A DNA stretch of 64,000 nt, from NCBI GenBank assembly GCA_024509875.1, contig JAMPIV010017522.1:62001-126000 (forward strand). The letters are read 5' to 3'. The stretch is from Oreohelix idahoensis. Lineage: Eukaryota > Mollusca > Gastropoda > Stylommatophora > Oreohelicidae. Of the stretch, positions 60,722-64,000 are shown piece by piece. The position numbers and the translations under genes were made by a program. A model generated the notes under the pieces. The model was not told where the DNA came from. It did no database searches and was given only the letters and a program-made list of their open reading frames with translations. How positions within the stretch are numbered: the first letter of the stretch is position 1; the number at the start of each line of letters is the position of its first letter.

Positions 60722-63700
60722 ATGTTTAAAGCAAACAGGTGATTGGCCTGTGGTGCCTTTGCATGGTGGAGGGGCTTCCTCCTTACGGCCTCCATACAGG
60801 CCGCCCTACTCCTTTTTCAGCCGGGATTGGGACGATTATAAATCACCAATATTCTTCTGGGTATAAAACTGGGAAAATATGTGCTTGGACAGCGCGGGGC
60901 AATGTCGTGCTTGAATTACAATTAACAAGGTACATCTATCGCACAAAAATGATACTATACACTTAAGGCGCATGTGATGTAATCATCACTCATCACTGCT
61001 CCAGCCGAAGTCTGGGGTTGATGCTGCTTTCGCGTTTCTGCGCAAATTCGCATAAAACGAACACCAGCGCTTGCTTTAGTGGTTTATGAACTCACTATTT
61101 TCATATGTTGAGGTCGCCAGCCTCATTTATAACCACTTAACAAGGAAAACATGTCAAATTCACATTTGTAAAATAAATGTTTACACTTACCCCAAAGTAA
61201 CGTTTGGGAACACAATCTCCTGGCACAGTTTAGAATGGACACAGCAAATTGATGCTTTCGAATCACTTGGTCTGGGAAAATTTTGTATTCCTCTTATGAC
61301 GGGTGATCTGATTCGTTAGGTCTCTAGTCTTTATATTTAAAAATGCGGGTTTATTTTTAAGTTTTAAAGTTGTCCAAATACTATGATCTGTCACTTATAA
61401 TTTAGGAATTCTTTGTCCGATCCTTCTCTCTCTGGTGAATTGCTAGCTTGACATGGCTTTGCAGTCTGATCTGTGACTCTGATTTCGCTAGATTATATTT
61501 CCAAATCCCAGTTCAAAATCCTAGATTGTGCTTCCGACGAATTTTCCAATGGAAGTCAAAGTCTATTCCGGCTGTAAAACTAAGCCAGTGGTAAGCTCTG
61601 AACTATTTGGGTTAGGGTGTTTAATTTAATTTTCCCCTCGTATTTTAAACTATTACATTTTAAAATTCCATCGCGTGACCTCTTTCCAATAAGGCAGTAA
61701 TACTTCCGTTTACATCTTTATGCAAATTCACAGACAAATCTGAGAACTTATTCCTGCCCCAACATAATCTCCCCAGACAGGTTATCTGTAATAATCTTGA
61801 TACACGGATGGCCCGGCAGAAGCTATTATCTCATTATAACCTGTATTTTCGTGCCTCCGCCAAACGGATTTCTCAGACAGACAATATCTATCGTGCGCGA
61901 CCATATTGTGTCAATAGAGATCGCATCTATGGAAGGTGGCTAGGCGACTCAAGTGATAAACGTATTATCCGCTGACCGTTCTAATTACCTCGATAATAAT
62001 ACAGTTCGCCTGACGAAACGTAAACAAGTCTGGGAGCGGCTTTACAGCAAAATGAATGAAGGTGCATAAAATATGCCAAATAAAAAAGGATGAAGAAGTG
62101 AGAGAGGGGCTCAAAAGTACATGTAAAAACGTTTTGTCAGTGTGTTTATTTTTATATCTTTGGAGTTGAAAAGTAATAATCTCCATCCCACTCTTCGCTA
62201 CGACTATTTTTTTTTCACTTTTTGTTGTTTGTTTGTTTGCTTGTTTTTTTTTTTTTTTTTTTTTTTTTCTTTCCTTATTTCTTCTTGTCCTTCTTTCTTG
62301 TCCTCTTTCTTTCTTGTCCTCTTTCATTCTTTCGTTCTTTTTCTATTTCTTTCATTCTGTTGCTTTGTTATTACTGACCCAGATCTGATCATAATTTTTT
62401 CAATCATATATACAATATGTTTCACAATTTTGTATACACACTTTGAATGAACATAACTCACACATAACTTAACACAAAATTTTGCTGTTTTGCAAGAATA
62501 GAGCGGAAAAATGCTAGATACAAATGAATAATGCGATAGATTACATGAAGTATTTTTATAGACGTTTGTGCTCATCCCAAAACCCACAGTGAGGGACCTG
62601 ACACATCAAATTAAAACTTACGTTTTACAATTCATCTAGTATTAATACAGAATGGAAGTCATTTGTTTATCGCTGTGAACAATACATTGTTGCAGGTCGT
62701 GGACACTTTGAACATTTGTGACTTTAAATGTGAAAATGCCATAATTCTATCTCAAATGATGACTGAATTATCAGTATTCAAAATGTGTATACCTAATTGT
62801 GAAACACCCTGTACATGAAGAAACGAAGTCAACAAAGACCTGAAGGGGATGAAAGTGAAATTGAAAGACCTTGAAAGGGTGGGGTATAGGACAGAAAGGT
62901 TTGTTGAGCGTTTGTTCAAAGCCTAAGGTCACTGCATGCCTTCTGACCAGTCAGTCATAGCATTGTCATAACATATTATACAATATCATTTCAAGTTTCC
63001 GTTACAGTAACATTTATTTATGTTTCCTTTCTTTTTTTTTCTTTATGTCCTTTTCTTGTTTCTTCTTTCGTGAAGAAAATCACGTGATACTCACATTTCC
63101 ACTTTAAAAAACCGCACCATCTAATGGCTAATTCAGGATATTCAGAGAACTAAACATAGAAAAACAAACAAAACCTTCCCAGGTGCAAAGCCATAAGTAA
63201 CGACCAAAATGGTAATCTTACACCTACTGGTCTTATCTGGGAAAGTTGCAGGTGTGTAGTGACACAACGGAAGAACCATCCCACCAGAATCTGGTCATGA
63301 TCATCGTCTGTCTTTGCAGGTGAACCAGTTCCTCGCGCTTTCTCTCTCTCTCTGTTTGTCTCTCTGTCTTCCTCTCTGTCCCTCTCTCTCTCCTCTCTCT
63401 TTCCTCTTTCTATCTAGTAAAAAGTCAGAGAACAGACCTATTGCATGCCTCCTAAATATAAATAACAACAAAAACGGATACCAAAAAGTTACAGACTTTC
63501 ATAAATAGGTTATTTGGCAAAACAATAGGATTAAAATTACAGGATGGGATCGTCAAAGTAAAACTGATGGAAATAACCAGAGAAATACCAGTACAAGAAT
63601 AGGTGATGAATAGAAGTTAGCAGATGACAGAACAAACATCGAAGAAAGCAGTTAATAGCCTTATAAGAAGAAACGGAATTACACATACGTAAGAAACCTG

Positions 63701-64000
63701 AAGGTTTCATGATAAGAATATAGAGGTCGTGGACAGAACCAGAACAGAGCGCACAGAACAGCACTGATTTGAATAACCATTGATCGAACGCCTGTGCTCC
63801 ACGGCCAATAGGAGACCCAAAAAAAAGTAATCTCCCGCGCCCATTTGGAACTTGTGTATACATTCCTTTCTTTGTTTTTAAATTCTTTCTTTTGCCACAA
63901 ATCTCCGTGTAGTTCCATGGAGAGTTTCTCAGGAGAGAAAGAAAGAATGGAACTACTGCTCCATCAGGCATCTCGTGAGAGGTTGTGTATGGAGCAGGCA
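60722..64000. other. No recognised gene; simple repeats and a LINE scrap
   Basis: A T-rich tract at 62244-62270 and a CT-rich tract at 63340-63410 stand out. At 62815-62965 (+) is a faint LINE tail (ccttgaaagggtggggtata; gtttgttcaaagcctaaggt). The 144-codon frame at 63537-63971 (-) has no recognisable domain. Confidence 0.45.

Noticed and set aside
63537..63971. 144-codon minus-strand ORF as a gene
   Set aside because: No recognisable domain, no splice context, and length compatible with chance.

Overview
This window looks like non-coding-rich metazoan nuclear DNA. The evidence is introns with GT/AG splice sites, an ETS-domain transcription factor, tRNA-derived SINEs with internal A/B-box promoters, APE-type LINEs, hAT and Tigger/pogo DNA transposons, a Ty3/gypsy element and many microsatellites. 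There are no bacterial features (operons, Shine-Dalgarno sites, CRISPR). The style suggests an invertebrate, perhaps a lophotrochozoan such as a mollusc, but the sequence alone does not fix the phylum.

The only convincing host gene is a plus-strand ETS transcription factor at about 28.6-39.4 kb. Four exons were joined by splice-site and phase matching: 28660(or upstream)-29827, 32204-32362, 33882-34033 and 37762-39417. The phases at the three junctions (1, 1, 0) agree, and the open frame totals 1044 codons plus stop. The DNA-binding domain is split across exons 3 and 4 at a lysine, directly before Pro-Asn-Met-Asn-Tyr. Its closest look is ERG/FLI/FEV or ETS1-like, with unusual substitutions. 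Exon 4 carries a very long Ser- and Gln-rich tail. The first recognised exon starts at the edge of a 61-bp tandem array that seems to come from a MITE end.

Layout. 0-5.9 kb: SINEs, a LINE remnant with a fresh SINE inside it, an AT microsatellite. 5.9-8.6 kb: a broken Tigger/pogo transposon with a SINE in it. 8.6-16 kb: LINE and SINE debris, a CAGA/GATA tract, a 34-bp minisatellite of 32 copies and a 51-base poly-G. 16.7-20.6 kb: a MITE inside a TA microsatellite and a hAT element with an 8-bp target duplication. 20.6-27.8 kb: SINEs, a LINE remnant and otherwise featureless DNA. 27.8-39.4 kb: the ETS gene, whose introns hold a triple-nested transposon stack and a 33-bp minisatellite grown inside a dead LINE reverse transcriptase. 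39.6-40.4 kb: a second, unrelated 34-bp minisatellite. 40.6-47.7 kb: LINE debris and a 1.2-kb degenerate AT-rich satellite.

47.7-60.7 kb is a nested pair. An RTE/CFDP2-like LINE on the minus strand is split by a 9.2-kb Ty3/gypsy element with 2.3-kb LTRs, also on the minus strand. In the gypsy element the integrase remnants lie before the reverse transcriptase, and gag has a SCAN-like capsid: the Gmr1-like arrangement. Its integrase catalytic core is missing. 60.7-64 kb is mostly featureless.

No wholly new molecular system is evident. The best second-look items are the Gmr1-like element with its core-deleted integrase, the divergent ETS factor and its repeat-edge splice acceptor, and the nested insertions with readable target-site duplications.
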